This document shows positions 53,701-61,814 of a stretch of DNA of 64,000 nt, piece after piece (position 1 is the first letter of the stretch; each line of letters begins with the position of its first letter). The stretch is from IMG/VR virus record IMGVR_UViG_3300029286_000037, positions 1 through 64,000 of that record; one strand, given 5' to 3'. The notes beneath the pieces are model-generated. The model was not told the DNA's origin and made no database searches. It worked only from the letters and a program-made list of their open reading frames with translations. The position numbers and the translations under genes are program-made. Source of the stretch: a virus.

Positions 53701-54763
53701 CTAAGGAAATCAAGCCGGTATCATGACCGAGCATCAGCCCGCCCATCATAAACTTTCCATCGTTATCCAAAACACGGGGTGTTACAGAATCACTATTGAA
53801 TGCTTCAGTACCTAGTCCCATATTTAAGCCGGTAGCAAAAGCACCCTCATCGATAAGGCCATTTGGAAACTGTGGATAGAATCCGTCCAGATTTTTATCT
53901 GCAAGATTATCTACACTGTACCCACCATGTGTAATCCGGTAAGTGATCTCTTCAAGAGAGCAGATTCTTTTGTTATAAAGACTGAGTAAATCAACGATAG
54001 TATCGTCTGTAATAATATCTGAATGCGCTGTGCGATATATTGCAGCTATCGGTATGTTGTAGGTATTGTCCGTAGGAAGGGAATCTTCACTAAGGTTAGA
54101 CCCCAGGAATTCATAGTGGTCAAAGATATTCTTATCTACAGGATCACTCCAGCCCTCTCTTACACGGATATCAATAACAGCTCTTAACCTGTTGGCAGTT
54201 TCAGTCCCTACGATAGGATTTTTAAGATTGCTGTCCCGATAGACATCTGAATCAGAGCCTGTACCTGCAGAAACCTCCCTAAAATGAAGGCTTACGTACA
54301 CTATATCAATACGATCATCTGAAGGTGTAGATATAGCTGGGATGTGTGACAAGGTCTTTGATTTGTCTACTTCAGTATGAAGATCAATATTATCTGTGGG
54401 GTACATTTGAAATTTATATTCAAGATCCCCTGTTAAGAAGGTGTAGAATCCCTTAGCATAAAGAACAGCCGGGTTATCTAAACTAACTCCTCCGGAAACT
54501 TTAAAGTTATTTTGCGTATCTGTAGCCTGTTTTACTCTAAAGGCTTCAGCGGTACTAAAAGTTCCAGAAAATTTATTGCTAGGGGAAGCTACGTCACCAT
54601 AAACTCTCTGAATACCTCGACGCACTTGGTCCAAAAGACCAATACCCATGTTCCTAATCTCATCATCAAGTATGGGCTTGTTCTTTTGAGCCCATGTATA
54701 ATAATAGCGGTTGTGTTCATCATATACGATCACATCAGAATATAAGCCATGTTTTCCTGACAT
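50717..54763 (-). CDS. Large fibre/structural protein
   Basis: A 1348-residue protein directly after the terminase in the transcript. It is beta-rich with many Thr-Gly turns (GETGVTGVRGYSDTLSVIHR, GFTGIPQELGGVTGAAAIVV, QGLTGMPYTRVYQYTEHTTE), long Gly/Asn/Asp-rich strands and a C-terminal domain ending in LIGKTYIGYYQS. The N-terminal 120 residues look like an attachment region (DEIRNMGIGLLDQVRRGIQR). Likely a tail or neck fibre. No enzymatic motif. It shares the Thr-Gly signature with the beta-helix and small fibre proteins. Confidence 0.72.
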   Translation of the reverse strand: MSGKHGLYSDVIVYDEHNRYYYTWAQKNKPILDDEIRNMGIGLLDQVRRGIQRVYGDVASPSNKFSGTFSTAEAFRVKQATDTQNNFKVSGGVSLDNPAVLYAKGFYTFLTGDLEYKFQMYPTDNIDLHTEVDKSKTLSHIPAISTPSDDRIDIVYVSLHFREVSAGTGSDSDVYRDSNLKNPIVGTETANRLRAVIDIRVREGWSDPVDKNIFDHYEFLGSNLSEDSLPTDNTYNIPIAAIYRTAHSDIITDDTIVDLLSLYNKRICSLEEITYRITHGGYSVDNLADKNLDGFYPQFPNGLIDEGAFATGLNMGLGTEAFNSDSVTPRVLDNDGKFMMGGLMLGHDTGLISLETGPVGLSTGEMIAKQVSARQVMIGYGETGVTGVRGYSDTLSVIHRGETGKSILAVTNFDGVTGSSTVLIKGIQNGNVENYIAVDHKGRVGLNTVTPGRAQPDPIWNTDRYNDGLHGETGINILLEANGSVQVNDHLLVKKDVYVEREMFGRTWKLPEIVSRETPALIGFTGIPQELGGVTGAAAIVVFKRGVAVYGETGVSAYGYTGGQVAYEAFDAEGTRVFTIGDIGENYDRDVQSLYGMGINVAFLSSCSLLGLPSPLNDSILTGDKVEYRVRLEDSTIITGDVTLAAGGWEGIEEIRAHILSNVGFPADPNQGLTGMPYTRVYQYTEHTTEGTEVGVTGMGYGVQIVEDPFGYTGMSGDQHGRIIFKDLVKGDDPIKLEAIESFKVTRGITAVEIGFTRYHYYGSGSFGGDFLDIKFAKLDLGEAVDGWLFNGDVYFNGNGLLNRVTFSPTTMFRDDVYVYGTIYANEQIFNFANVQNLYVKNNITCDRKGYFKEGASFGPGANVVYETLKAADSDLNLYVKGKGMANELTVRGTDVDNYLMGALRFTNLKDTKVSAFIGGTPGSADTPFGLHLVDNRNVADTEKFKKFVIDFSDGKGNYSDVSLELNGNISTSKYFQSQYLGVGPITEVNTDYQLQVQGRVLINDVLEVKALRFVGAEAPEGNQDIADPSNITVIGRVADATNGEDYQNNQIILREKKFTSTKRIYIDNSSGLDYPGVTAPQVYYDETIKAYYAAPSDVIQGRWAFDNVTYLEDQFNDLTASTGSSPNEIVVEDISIAKYKKLRCERIRVASLGSLHIEWSGYNYDPIDGIPAASVINKYYFTSPYFRNRDGGVNIDWYPEGNRYGVDNFIVNVRADFIDTNASAPSIYSIDKAVGLYIPKSMWWQYTTEISDDNGYKSTALFTPYENVIQDFNSIPFDWQNKQNGAEFVSWKVVLYPRLVKQNRVHVGTNLEQIYSGEWSLDLCILPEGTGKMANLIGKTYIGYYQS

Positions 54764-54776
54764 TTTTTAGTCCTAT

Positions 54777-56645
54777 CTAAAAAGATCTCATTCCGCGATT
54801 ACCCATCCCAGAATATCGTGCTGATGGGCGGTTCAGTGTCGCCTTATTAAACTCTGACTTTCGTAACATACGAGCCATCCGTATATGTCCGATTGCAGCT
54901 GTATTTATTATGTTATGTGTAAACGATTTATCCCGATACTCATGTGCTAGATAGATCATACGAGCTAAGCTATCACTCAAATCGTCATGTTCACCCTCTC
55001 TTTGGGGGGCTTCAACCCTGATTATATATTTAGATTTTTGTTGTGCTTGTAAAGTCAGCAATTCAGCTACAAGTTCAGAGTCTGTTGACCGGATACCTTT
55101 AACATAAGTCTCGTTACCTTCCGGGAGTCTTAATGTTGAGGATAACAAACAACTAAGGAGCATCTGGTACACTGTTGAGTTGAGACTGTCATTGAAATGT
55201 CTCGCCTCAAACTGTTTAAAACCCATCTTATGCAGTTTGGGTTCCATAGTCATATCATAATACTGATCAAGCAGACCCTTTGCTATATAAAATTTACTTG
55301 TGAATGAAGCAATCCATTCCACCATCTCATCGGGCTCAAAATAGTTTTTACCTTCATCAGAGGCGTAGCGGACACCATGGTAGTCTACTTCAAGTTTATC
55401 TAACTTTACCCCATCTACCACATCTTGGACCCAGTGTCCAATAGTAATAGCGGTACCATCCTTCTTTAAACCTAAGTCAATGCCCATAAAATGTGGCACT
55501 CTATAAGTGCTACGTTCTTTTATTCTAAGGCCTGGTATAACATTTTTACGGACGATATCAGGATCATCTATCCATCCGAATAATTGATCACTGAACTGTG
55601 CCCCATACTCAGACTTAAAGGATATTGAATTCGCCTTATAAGTATTTTTAAGGAATTGAGTAGACATTTCCGGATCGATCTCCCATGTAGGAGCCTGCAT
55701 CATAAACAGATCCTCATTATCATCCTCAAAAGCACGTTCATACTCACTATAAAACTTACCAGATTTTGGACCTGGAGAAGAAAGGCATATAATTTTACCG
55801 TCTGGTGTTCCATCAGGTTTCTTAAACTTTGCCACAGAAGGGGTTGCTGCTTTATAAATCGCCCCATCATTTCTATCTTTTGTACTAACTACATTAGTCG
55901 TCTTTTCATCTGCAAAAAAGAATGCCATCTCATCAAGTGCTACAACAATGTTACCAGGACCTCGAAGGCCCTTTGCACTACAAGGAGCTACACGTATCGT
56001 TATAGAGGCTAAACCCTTCGGACCGTATTTATCCAAATCACGCTGAGTGCGTAAATTAACATACTGCTGTGTGGGTTTACTTCTAAACTTCCTGAAAAAC
56101 TCCGACCGCTCGATATGTCCTACTATTTTTGTAAAGAGCTCTGAGGCAGTCTCCTTACTGGTAGATATACAAGTGACTTTGATAGGGTCTTCTGGCATAA
56201 TCTGATAGTATTCTTGCGGACAATACTTATTTAATAATTTGTAAACCTCATATGTTATTATACAAGATGTTATGGTACTTTTTCCGGCTCTTCTACCGCA
56301 AACCAAAACCATATTAGGACAAAGTTTTCCTGGTTCGTAGATTCTACCAAGACGCCCCTCATTAAACAGATACATCATGTATTCTTGTTCATTAAAGCGG
56401 TAAAGCTCTTTTTCATTGAACTGGTCGTTTATTATGATATCCCTTTTTGAAGAGTTATCTAATTCAAGACCATAGTACCCCTTAATGATGAAGCGCTGCG
56501 CCGGGTACAGCCCCGGAACATCAGAACTACACCCCATAGCAAGACCCCATGGAGCAGTAACGAACTCCATAATATCTTTATCTAAATAGTCCTTATTATC
56601 TATCTTTGATGTGATAACCTTGGAACAAAGCTCGGATAAACTCAT
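54777..56645 (-). CDS. terL: Terminase large subunit
   Basis: A 622-residue ATPase-nuclease. Walker A is CGRRAGKST (about 114-122), Walker B is VALDEMAFFF (about 235-244), and a C-terminal RNase H-like nuclease has acidic residues in MGIDLGLKKDG (about 385), KGLLDQYYDMT and EGEHDDLSDSLARM (about 548). It powers DNA packaging into the prohead through the portal and cuts concatemers. Gene order is unknown 252-residue gene, terminase, fibre. The gene starts two bases after the upstream stop. Confidence 0.93.
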   Translation of the reverse strand: MSLSELCSKVITSKIDNKDYLDKDIMEFVTAPWGLAMGCSSDVPGLYPAQRFIIKGYYGLELDNSSKRDIIINDQFNEKELYRFNEQEYMMYLFNEGRLGRIYEPGKLCPNMVLVCGRRAGKSTITSCIITYEVYKLLNKYCPQEYYQIMPEDPIKVTCISTSKETASELFTKIVGHIERSEFFRKFRSKPTQQYVNLRTQRDLDKYGPKGLASITIRVAPCSAKGLRGPGNIVVALDEMAFFFADEKTTNVVSTKDRNDGAIYKAATPSVAKFKKPDGTPDGKIICLSSPGPKSGKFYSEYERAFEDDNEDLFMMQAPTWEIDPEMSTQFLKNTYKANSISFKSEYGAQFSDQLFGWIDDPDIVRKNVIPGLRIKERSTYRVPHFMGIDLGLKKDGTAITIGHWVQDVVDGVKLDKLEVDYHGVRYASDEGKNYFEPDEMVEWIASFTSKFYIAKGLLDQYYDMTMEPKLHKMGFKQFEARHFNDSLNSTVYQMLLSCLLSSTLRLPEGNETYVKGIRSTDSELVAELLTLQAQQKSKYIIRVEAPQREGEHDDLSDSLARMIYLAHEYRDKSFTHNIINTAAIGHIRMARMLRKSEFNKATLNRPSARYSGMGNRGMRSF

Positions 56646-56647
56646 TA

Positions 56648-57406
56648 CTAGTCTTTCCCGTAATAAATACGTTCAGCATTTTTTTCAAAGTTATCAAAAG
56701 ATTTGGCTAATTCAGTAAAGAAGATGTCTTCATATTGAACTGGAATATTTACTTTACCAAATGTCTTTTGGATAGTCTCGAGAAAGTATTTAAGCACCTT
56801 CTGGAAAGCTTCCCCATGAAAGTCAACTTTACCTGAGACATTGTCCTTCTTTAATCTTTCCTGTTCTATTATGGTTTCAACAAGATGTTTGAGTATCTTA
56901 ATTCTCTTTAAGCTTGAGTCTGATAGGTCTTCACCCGTTCCCCAATGCTCATTTCTAAAAGCCTTTATGTAGGCGGCTTCCTCAGCTATCTCTTCCATGA
57001 CAACTTTTAGGATAGTGCTGTTGGGCTTATTATCCCTAAGGACACCTAATAGCTTGTCATTTTCGGCGGGGTTAGCCATAGCCTTATTTAGAGGGCTACC
57101 GGGCATAAGATTTATGCCCATAACACCCGTAGAAACATTTCTCAAAACTGCAGAAGGAGTCGTTTCAGAGGGGGCGGTAAATACCTCCGTCTCTTCTTTT
57201 AAGATCTGCTTATTCAGCTCTCTCTCAGCTTCTTTTCGTACATCATCCATGAAACCGGTATCTACTTGAAGAATATCTTTAGGTGGGGGTGGAGCTGCTC
57301 CACGAGAAACAGTATCTTCATCCCCCAACAAAAAGTTCACGAGGTCATGTTCATGATCCACGAGGATTTCTTCTTCAAAAACATCAATAGGTTTTCTTTT
57401 TCCCAT
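56648..57406 (-). CDS. Unknown protein before terminase; small-terminase candidate
   Basis: A 252-residue protein: polar N-terminal half with Pro-rich GAAPPPPKDI, a helical middle and C-terminal half (EEIAEEAAYIKAFRNEHWGT, LKHLVETIIEQERL). It directly precedes the large terminase and is coupled to it. Position allows a small-terminase role but no HTH is evident, so this is a low-grade guess. Confidence 0.5.
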   Translation of the reverse strand: MGKRKPIDVFEEEILVDHEHDLVNFLLGDEDTVSRGAAPPPPKDILQVDTGFMDDVRKEAERELNKQILKEETEVFTAPSETTPSAVLRNVSTGVMGINLMPGSPLNKAMANPAENDKLLGVLRDNKPNSTILKVVMEEIAEEAAYIKAFRNEHWGTGEDLSDSSLKRIKILKHLVETIIEQERLKKDNVSGKVDFHGEAFQKVLKYFLETIQKTFGKVNIPVQYEDIFFTELAKSFDNFEKNAERIYYGKD

Positions 57407-57457
57407 ATCAAGTACTCCATAAGATCTTCTTATTTTATGTTATATTGGTCTGATAGC

Positions 57458-59362
57458 TTAAAACAAATGGCTATCAATACCCTCACTGCCCATTTCAACA
57501 TCCATATCCCCTGAAGCTTTTTCCTGCATGTTATCCAGGGCTATATTCATACCAGAACCAAAAGGATCCGACATGTCATACTTCTGATTAAGGTCTTCTC
57601 GTTCCTCATCAGGATTATCCTTTAATAGGACTTTCTTTGTGACATCCTCTATAACATTCTCAGTTCCAGTAGCACACTTGATATCGAAGAAAGCCTTGTC
57701 GAGAGCCATTCCACCAAAAAAGTCAGTAGATTGTTTAATGCAACTTGAAGCACCCTTAAGGACACATTCAGTGCATTTCTCTGTAGGCTTAATTGAGGCA
57801 GTTCTACTGAGATCATATCTCTCAGAAGTACATTTCGATAAGCAATCAGCACTTACAGTAGGCATACTTGATAAGACCTTACGGATCATACCAACAGCTT
57901 CAGTAGTACCCATCATTGAAGCGACTCTATCTTCAATAAGATCGATCCCTACACCGGCTTCAATAGCTTTTACTACACCCTGCTTAATAACAACCTGGTC
58001 CATGGCTTTTTTAGTTACCACAGGAGCATAAGTCCCCTGCACACCACCAGTACGGACTTCTTTCTTATACTGTAAGGAGGCATCAAAGGCTTCCTTTATA
58101 ATGTTCAAGCTGCTGTCCCCGGCGATAACTTTATTCAAAAGACCCTGAGAAGTGCTGGAAGCGATTCTATTACCCGACTGAAGATCCTTGATGTAGCTAA
58201 ATGCTACCTTCTTATCAAGTTTACCATCTCTTGGAAGCTCAGAGCATCCCGTAGCGCTTGCAACCTTTGCAAGAGTTGTATCAAACTCATGGGAGCGGTA
58301 CGACTGAACAACATAGAGCGGGTTGGTGCTGGCATTCTTAATTGCACATATAGCGTCTTCAGGAGTTTTATAATAGGAGACATCTACATAGATATTCCCA
58401 AGTATCCCTTGAAGTCCGGCTACTTTTGCGATCTCTTCAGCATACTTAGAGATGTCTGTTGAGGAAAACTTCTGACGAATGCTCTCTTTAAGAGCTTCCC
58501 CGGCTTTTCCCTTTAGTAATTGATCCTGCATGTATGCAAGAATGGGTCGTGCAGAAAAGAATCTATGTAAAGAGGCTTGTTTCTTCTGCTCTGAAGCATT
58601 TTTTTCCAGTTGAGCTGAAAAATCTTGTTGCATTTTTACAGGGTCAGCTGCAGCGGCATACTTGACTTCAGCAGGTTCCTGTTGCTCGGGTTGTTTTAAG
58701 AAAGCTTCTCGAAGATTATCTTTAGAGGTAATCGTATCAGAAGCATTTATCACCCCAGCGATACGGAGATGGCTGGTATACTCACTAAGAATATGGTCTG
58801 AGTAGTCCATGGCTTCCAGGGATCTCTTATTGAGTTCTTTGCAAAAACCGTTATGATGTGAAGAGCATACTTTGCGAGAAGGATTACCAACAACGTACTT
58901 AGCAGTCCGGATCCTGTTTTTACCCAATATCACTGCAGCTTCATGACAGCTATCAAATGGTGTGAGATCTATGTAAACATTGCCTAGGAGACCCTGCTCT
59001 GCAGCGAGTTTTACAAGTTCTTCTTTTGCAGCATAGATGAGTTCTGGCATGTACAAACTTGACAGTCTGTCTGCAAGCTGTTTCCCTGTTGAACCAAGCA
59101 TCATTTCTTTCTTAGCCTGTTTCACTACACCAGCGATGTCTTCCTGAGAAGCTTTCTTAGCGTTTACGCCGCCCCTTATAGACGAGTTAGAGACAAGGCG
59201 GGTACTTTCCTGGTTAGTGTGCGTCCAAGCCTTTTGAAGCTGCGGGAGAGCTTCTACAGGGAACTCTGAAGGGATATTCTCCTTCGAAAGGACTAACCAA
59301 TCCAAATCAGGTACCTGGGCTAAGCTCTTATCGGGTTCTATTGAATTTCCAATCGCATCCAT
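57458..59362 (-). CDS. Virion protein with internal duplication
   Basis: A 634-residue protein with two similar segments (QGLLGNVYIDLTPFDSCHEA near 125, and QGILGNIYVDVSYYKTPEDA near 320) that look like a duplicated alpha/beta domain, plus Cys-rich segments (DCLSKCTSERYDL, KCTECVLKGASSC) near 530-550. I take the ATG at 59362, preceded by AAGGAG about ten bases away; the longer frame starting at 59395 overlaps the upstream gene and lacks such a site. It may be an internal virion or head-assembly protein. No family assigned. Confidence 0.62.
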   Translation of the reverse strand: MDAIGNSIEPDKSLAQVPDLDWLVLSKENIPSEFPVEALPQLQKAWTHTNQESTRLVSNSSIRGGVNAKKASQEDIAGVVKQAKKEMMLGSTGKQLADRLSSLYMPELIYAAKEELVKLAAEQGLLGNVYIDLTPFDSCHEAAVILGKNRIRTAKYVVGNPSRKVCSSHHNGFCKELNKRSLEAMDYSDHILSEYTSHLRIAGVINASDTITSKDNLREAFLKQPEQQEPAEVKYAAAADPVKMQQDFSAQLEKNASEQKKQASLHRFFSARPILAYMQDQLLKGKAGEALKESIRQKFSSTDISKYAEEIAKVAGLQGILGNIYVDVSYYKTPEDAICAIKNASTNPLYVVQSYRSHEFDTTLAKVASATGCSELPRDGKLDKKVAFSYIKDLQSGNRIASSTSQGLLNKVIAGDSSLNIIKEAFDASLQYKKEVRTGGVQGTYAPVVTKKAMDQVVIKQGVVKAIEAGVGIDLIEDRVASMMGTTEAVGMIRKVLSSMPTVSADCLSKCTSERYDLSRTASIKPTEKCTECVLKGASSCIKQSTDFFGGMALDKAFFDIKCATGTENVIEDVTKKVLLKDNPDEEREDLNQKYDMSDPFGSGMNIALDNMQEKASGDMDVEMGSEGIDSHLF

Positions 59363-59363
59363 G

Positions 59364-60011
59364 TTATTTATCTCCTTTTGATAGATTTGCCACAATTCTT
59401 TTACTAAGGACAGAAGCTACTTTATCCTTAACGTTCCCATTAATAAGGTCGCCATATCTCTTAAGGGCATCTACCTCAAAAGAGTTTACGACATCCTTAG
59501 GATCAATATCTTCCAAAGGAGGCTTAGCTTCTCCGGAAGGAAGTGCTGTATCAGCTCCGCCTTCTCCAGGTACTATCTCTTCGACTTCCTTTACTTCCTC
59601 TTCAACAATTTCATTCTCGTTCTTAACTTTCTTTTTCTCAACGTCACTCAAACCCCATTTGGGATTAGTGAGTTCATCAGCAAGGGTATCTGTGACATCT
59701 GATAAGTCTGTGATAGCACTGCTGATCTTTAGCTTCATATCCTTAAATGGCATAATAAAACCACGACCGCCCAGCATACCATCGGGGGTAATCTCAGAAC
59801 CCCGAAGAATTGACAAGTCCTTCATAGCTGAGATCATTGTACCTAATGAGACATTGATATTGTGAAGAGCCTTCTTAAGGACATTGGCCTTTGACGGGTC
59901 ATAATCAAAATTATCGATATGTCTTTTCAGTTCACCTTTATTACCAGTGTCCTTTTTACTCTCAGCAATCTTTGTTGCAGCTAATCGCGTGGTTAACCGG
60001 GTTCGTTCCAT
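59364..60011 (-). CDS. Head-associated protein with RLTTR N-terminus
   Basis: A 215-residue protein with a helical N-terminal half (KALHNINVSLGTMISAMKDL), a Glu/Val-rich acidic linker (about 130-160) and a helical end. The start MERTRLTTRLAATKI shares RLTTRxAA with the scaffold-like protein at 41457-42401, possibly a targeting or cleavage tag. Function unknown. Confidence 0.58.
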   Translation of the reverse strand: MERTRLTTRLAATKIAESKKDTGNKGELKRHIDNFDYDPSKANVLKKALHNINVSLGTMISAMKDLSILRGSEITPDGMLGGRGFIMPFKDMKLKISSAITDLSDVTDTLADELTNPKWGLSDVEKKKVKNENEIVEEEVKEVEEIVPGEGGADTALPSGEAKPPLEDIDPKDVVNSFEVDALKRYGDLINGNVKDKVASVLSKRIVANLSKGDK

Positions 60012-60016
60012 TTTAT

Positions 60017-60682
60017 TTATCCTTTAATTGGTTCGCCAGAGTTATCAAAAAGTCTCTTTATCTGAACGTTTCCATCTTTATCAGAATCAATCGCCCATAA
60101 ATCATGAGTACACTTGTGGATCAATTGGTTACTTCCGATACGGTCAAAGGAGAAAAGATCATCAAGGCTTGCAACCTTCATTCTGTTCTCATCAAGAAAT
60201 GGATCGATACCATTCTCGGAAGCTACTGACACAATAGAAGCGGATTTTATTGTTTGTTGAAGATTTCTAAAAACACCATTAACAATACTGCTTTCATAAC
60301 CACCACCCGCAAGTTTTAAGCTCACTGCTTTTACAGCCAATTCATATTTATCTGACATAGAAGCACTCCTGTTATCTATATTAAAACCCGGACATCTTTT
60401 ATCATAAGTTTTAGGGAAATCTGCACACTGCGCCGGTTTAAAGTCCCACACAGAGCACTTGTTATCCTCAAGAAAGACGCACTCTTTAGTATCTGGCTTA
60501 TTTATCAATACAACTTTAGCTTTATCCTTAGTTGTATAGTCTTCTACAAATTTTTCATGAGATAGAGACTTATGATTACTCAAAGTGTCTATATCTTTTT
60601 GGGTTAAAACTACAACGCCTTCCCATTTACAGCACGCACCGCACTTAACACACTCAAAATCTTTTCCATCTATAGTTCTCAT
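60017..60682 (-). CDS. YkgJ-type Cys-cluster protein
   Basis: The N-terminal CVKCGACC (residues 11-18), then ECVFLEDNKCSVWDFKPAQC (about 67-86) and RCPGFN follow the YkgJ family Cys-cluster pattern, which probably binds zinc or an iron-sulfur cluster. The C-terminal 110 residues (to 221) are an extra helical and mixed region. Its role in a phage is not known. It sits in the head/terminase transcript. Confidence 0.75.
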   Translation of the reverse strand: MRTIDGKDFECVKCGACCKWEGVVVLTQKDIDTLSNHKSLSHEKFVEDYTTKDKAKVVLINKPDTKECVFLEDNKCSVWDFKPAQCADFPKTYDKRCPGFNIDNRSASMSDKYELAVKAVSLKLAGGGYESSIVNGVFRNLQQTIKSASIVSVASENGIDPFLDENRMKVASLDDLFSFDRIGSNQLIHKCTHDLWAIDSDKDGNVQIKRLFDNSGEPIKG

Positions 60683-60684
60683 AG

Positions 60685-61116
60685 TTAACTTCTAAATGGG
60701 TTGACGTTAAGCTCATCGGGATCAAAACCAATTGTATCTCTATTCTCATTTAATCCGTCAGGTGTGGTGCTATCATTCATAGGTTCCCCCTGAACATTTT
60801 CAAAGGGACTCCCAAAATTTGTCTCAGTTACGGGCTTGGTATCTTTATCATTCCAGTCAACGGGGTCAGGTCTCTCCCCTTGTCGACGGATATCCTCTTC
60901 GTTTTTGCATCTGTCTTTTTTATCGAGATCATTATATAAACTGGGGGTACCATCACCAATCTCACTGCTATCCTCTTCAGGCTCAGTCTGCTGCTGATAA
61001 TATGGGATATTCATGTAGGGGGAATCACCGGAGTAATTCTCATCAACCATCATGGCTAGTTTTTTTATACGATCGGAGAGGCTAACAAGCATACCATACC
61101 CACCCAAGGATAACAT
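60685..61116 (-). CDS. Disordered protein heading the terminase unit
   Basis: A 143-residue protein. After an amphipathic helix (LVSLSDRIKKLAMMVDENYS) it is polar, Asp/Glu/Pro/Asn-rich and probably disordered. Start is uncertain: the ATG at 61116 is in frame with another at 61092, and neither has a strong ribosome site. It follows the promoter motif by 34 bases and leads the terminase transcript. Function unknown. Confidence 0.55.
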   Translation of the reverse strand: MLSLGGYGMLVSLSDRIKKLAMMVDENYSGDSPYMNIPYYQQQTEPEEDSSEIGDGTPSLYNDLDKKDRCKNEEDIRRQGERPDPVDWNDKDTKPVTETNFGSPFENVQGEPMNDSTTPDGLNENRDTIGFDPDELNVNPFRS

Positions 61117-61150
61117 TACTGATAAAAGTAAAACCTATGTGAGGGTATAG

Positions 61151-61166
61151 TATTAGGAGATTATTA
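61151..61166 (-). promoter_or_regulatory. 16-bp promoter motif before the terminase unit
   Basis: Minus-strand TAATAATCTCCTAATA, two mismatches from consensus, 34 bases before the ATG. Confidence 0.62.
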
Positions 61167-61171
61167 AAATA

Positions 61172-61798
61172 TTAGCAGATCTTACTTATTCTTACTTTGT
61201 ATCCGCGATCAAAGTGGGGAAGGACTACTTCATGCATCATGTACAAATTATCCCGGACGTATATAAGTAACTTCGAGCAAACAGCTAGGTCACCATTTCC
61301 TCTTTTATGCTTTTTTAGGCGTTCAATAAAACGTTCAAACTTATGCCGTATTTTAACCTGAGTCATCTTACCACCGTCTTTAAGGCGGTATTTAGCATTG
61401 AGCAACTCTGCAGTCTTTGACTGACACGTAGTTTCAATCATGGTAGTAATCAGGCTTATCTCAAATTCGCTAAAGTGGGGCTTTAGCACCACTTCAATAG
61501 CTTCATTGAGCTTTGGCATGTCTCTAAGAAATCGAAGTCTCTTACCAGCACGGGACAGCCTGTGGGAGATCGCCCCTTGAGTGACAGAAAATATCTCAGC
61601 GATCTCTTTCTGCTTTTTATCCATATAGTAATAGAGATTGATAAGATCACGTTCTTTACTGGGCAATCTATCCAGAAAAGGGATAAAATCATCGTATGAT
61701 AGGTTATTCTCTTCCTGATCATAAAAGAAGTTTTTCTCATCCGAGAATCTATTCTCAAGCTCTGTCGGATCCATGCTTTTATACATAATCTTATTCAT
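61172..61798 (-). CDS. Sigma-70 region-4-like transcription factor
   Basis: A 208-residue protein from the ATG at 61798, which has AGGAGG five bases upstream; the frame also allows an earlier ATG at 61822 overlapping the nuclease gene. Residues about 40-90 (LPSKERDLINLYYYMDKKQK, EIAEIFSVTQGAISHRLSRA) are a sigma-70 region-4 HTH. A second helical HTH-like region follows at about 120-160 (SKTAELLNAKYRLKDGGKMT). No region 2 was seen, so it is not a full sigma factor and may work as a co-activator or in a split sigma. It lies directly before the promoter-marked structural transcript. Confidence 0.75.
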   Translation of the reverse strand: MNKIMYKSMDPTELENRFSDEKNFFYDQEENNLSYDDFIPFLDRLPSKERDLINLYYYMDKKQKEIAEIFSVTQGAISHRLSRAGKRLRFLRDMPKLNEAIEVVLKPHFSEFEISLITTMIETTCQSKTAELLNAKYRLKDGGKMTQVKIRHKFERFIERLKKHKRGNGDLAVCSKLLIYVRDNLYMMHEVVLPHFDRGYKVRISKIC

Positions 61799-61814
61799 AA
61801 GGCCTCCTATATAT

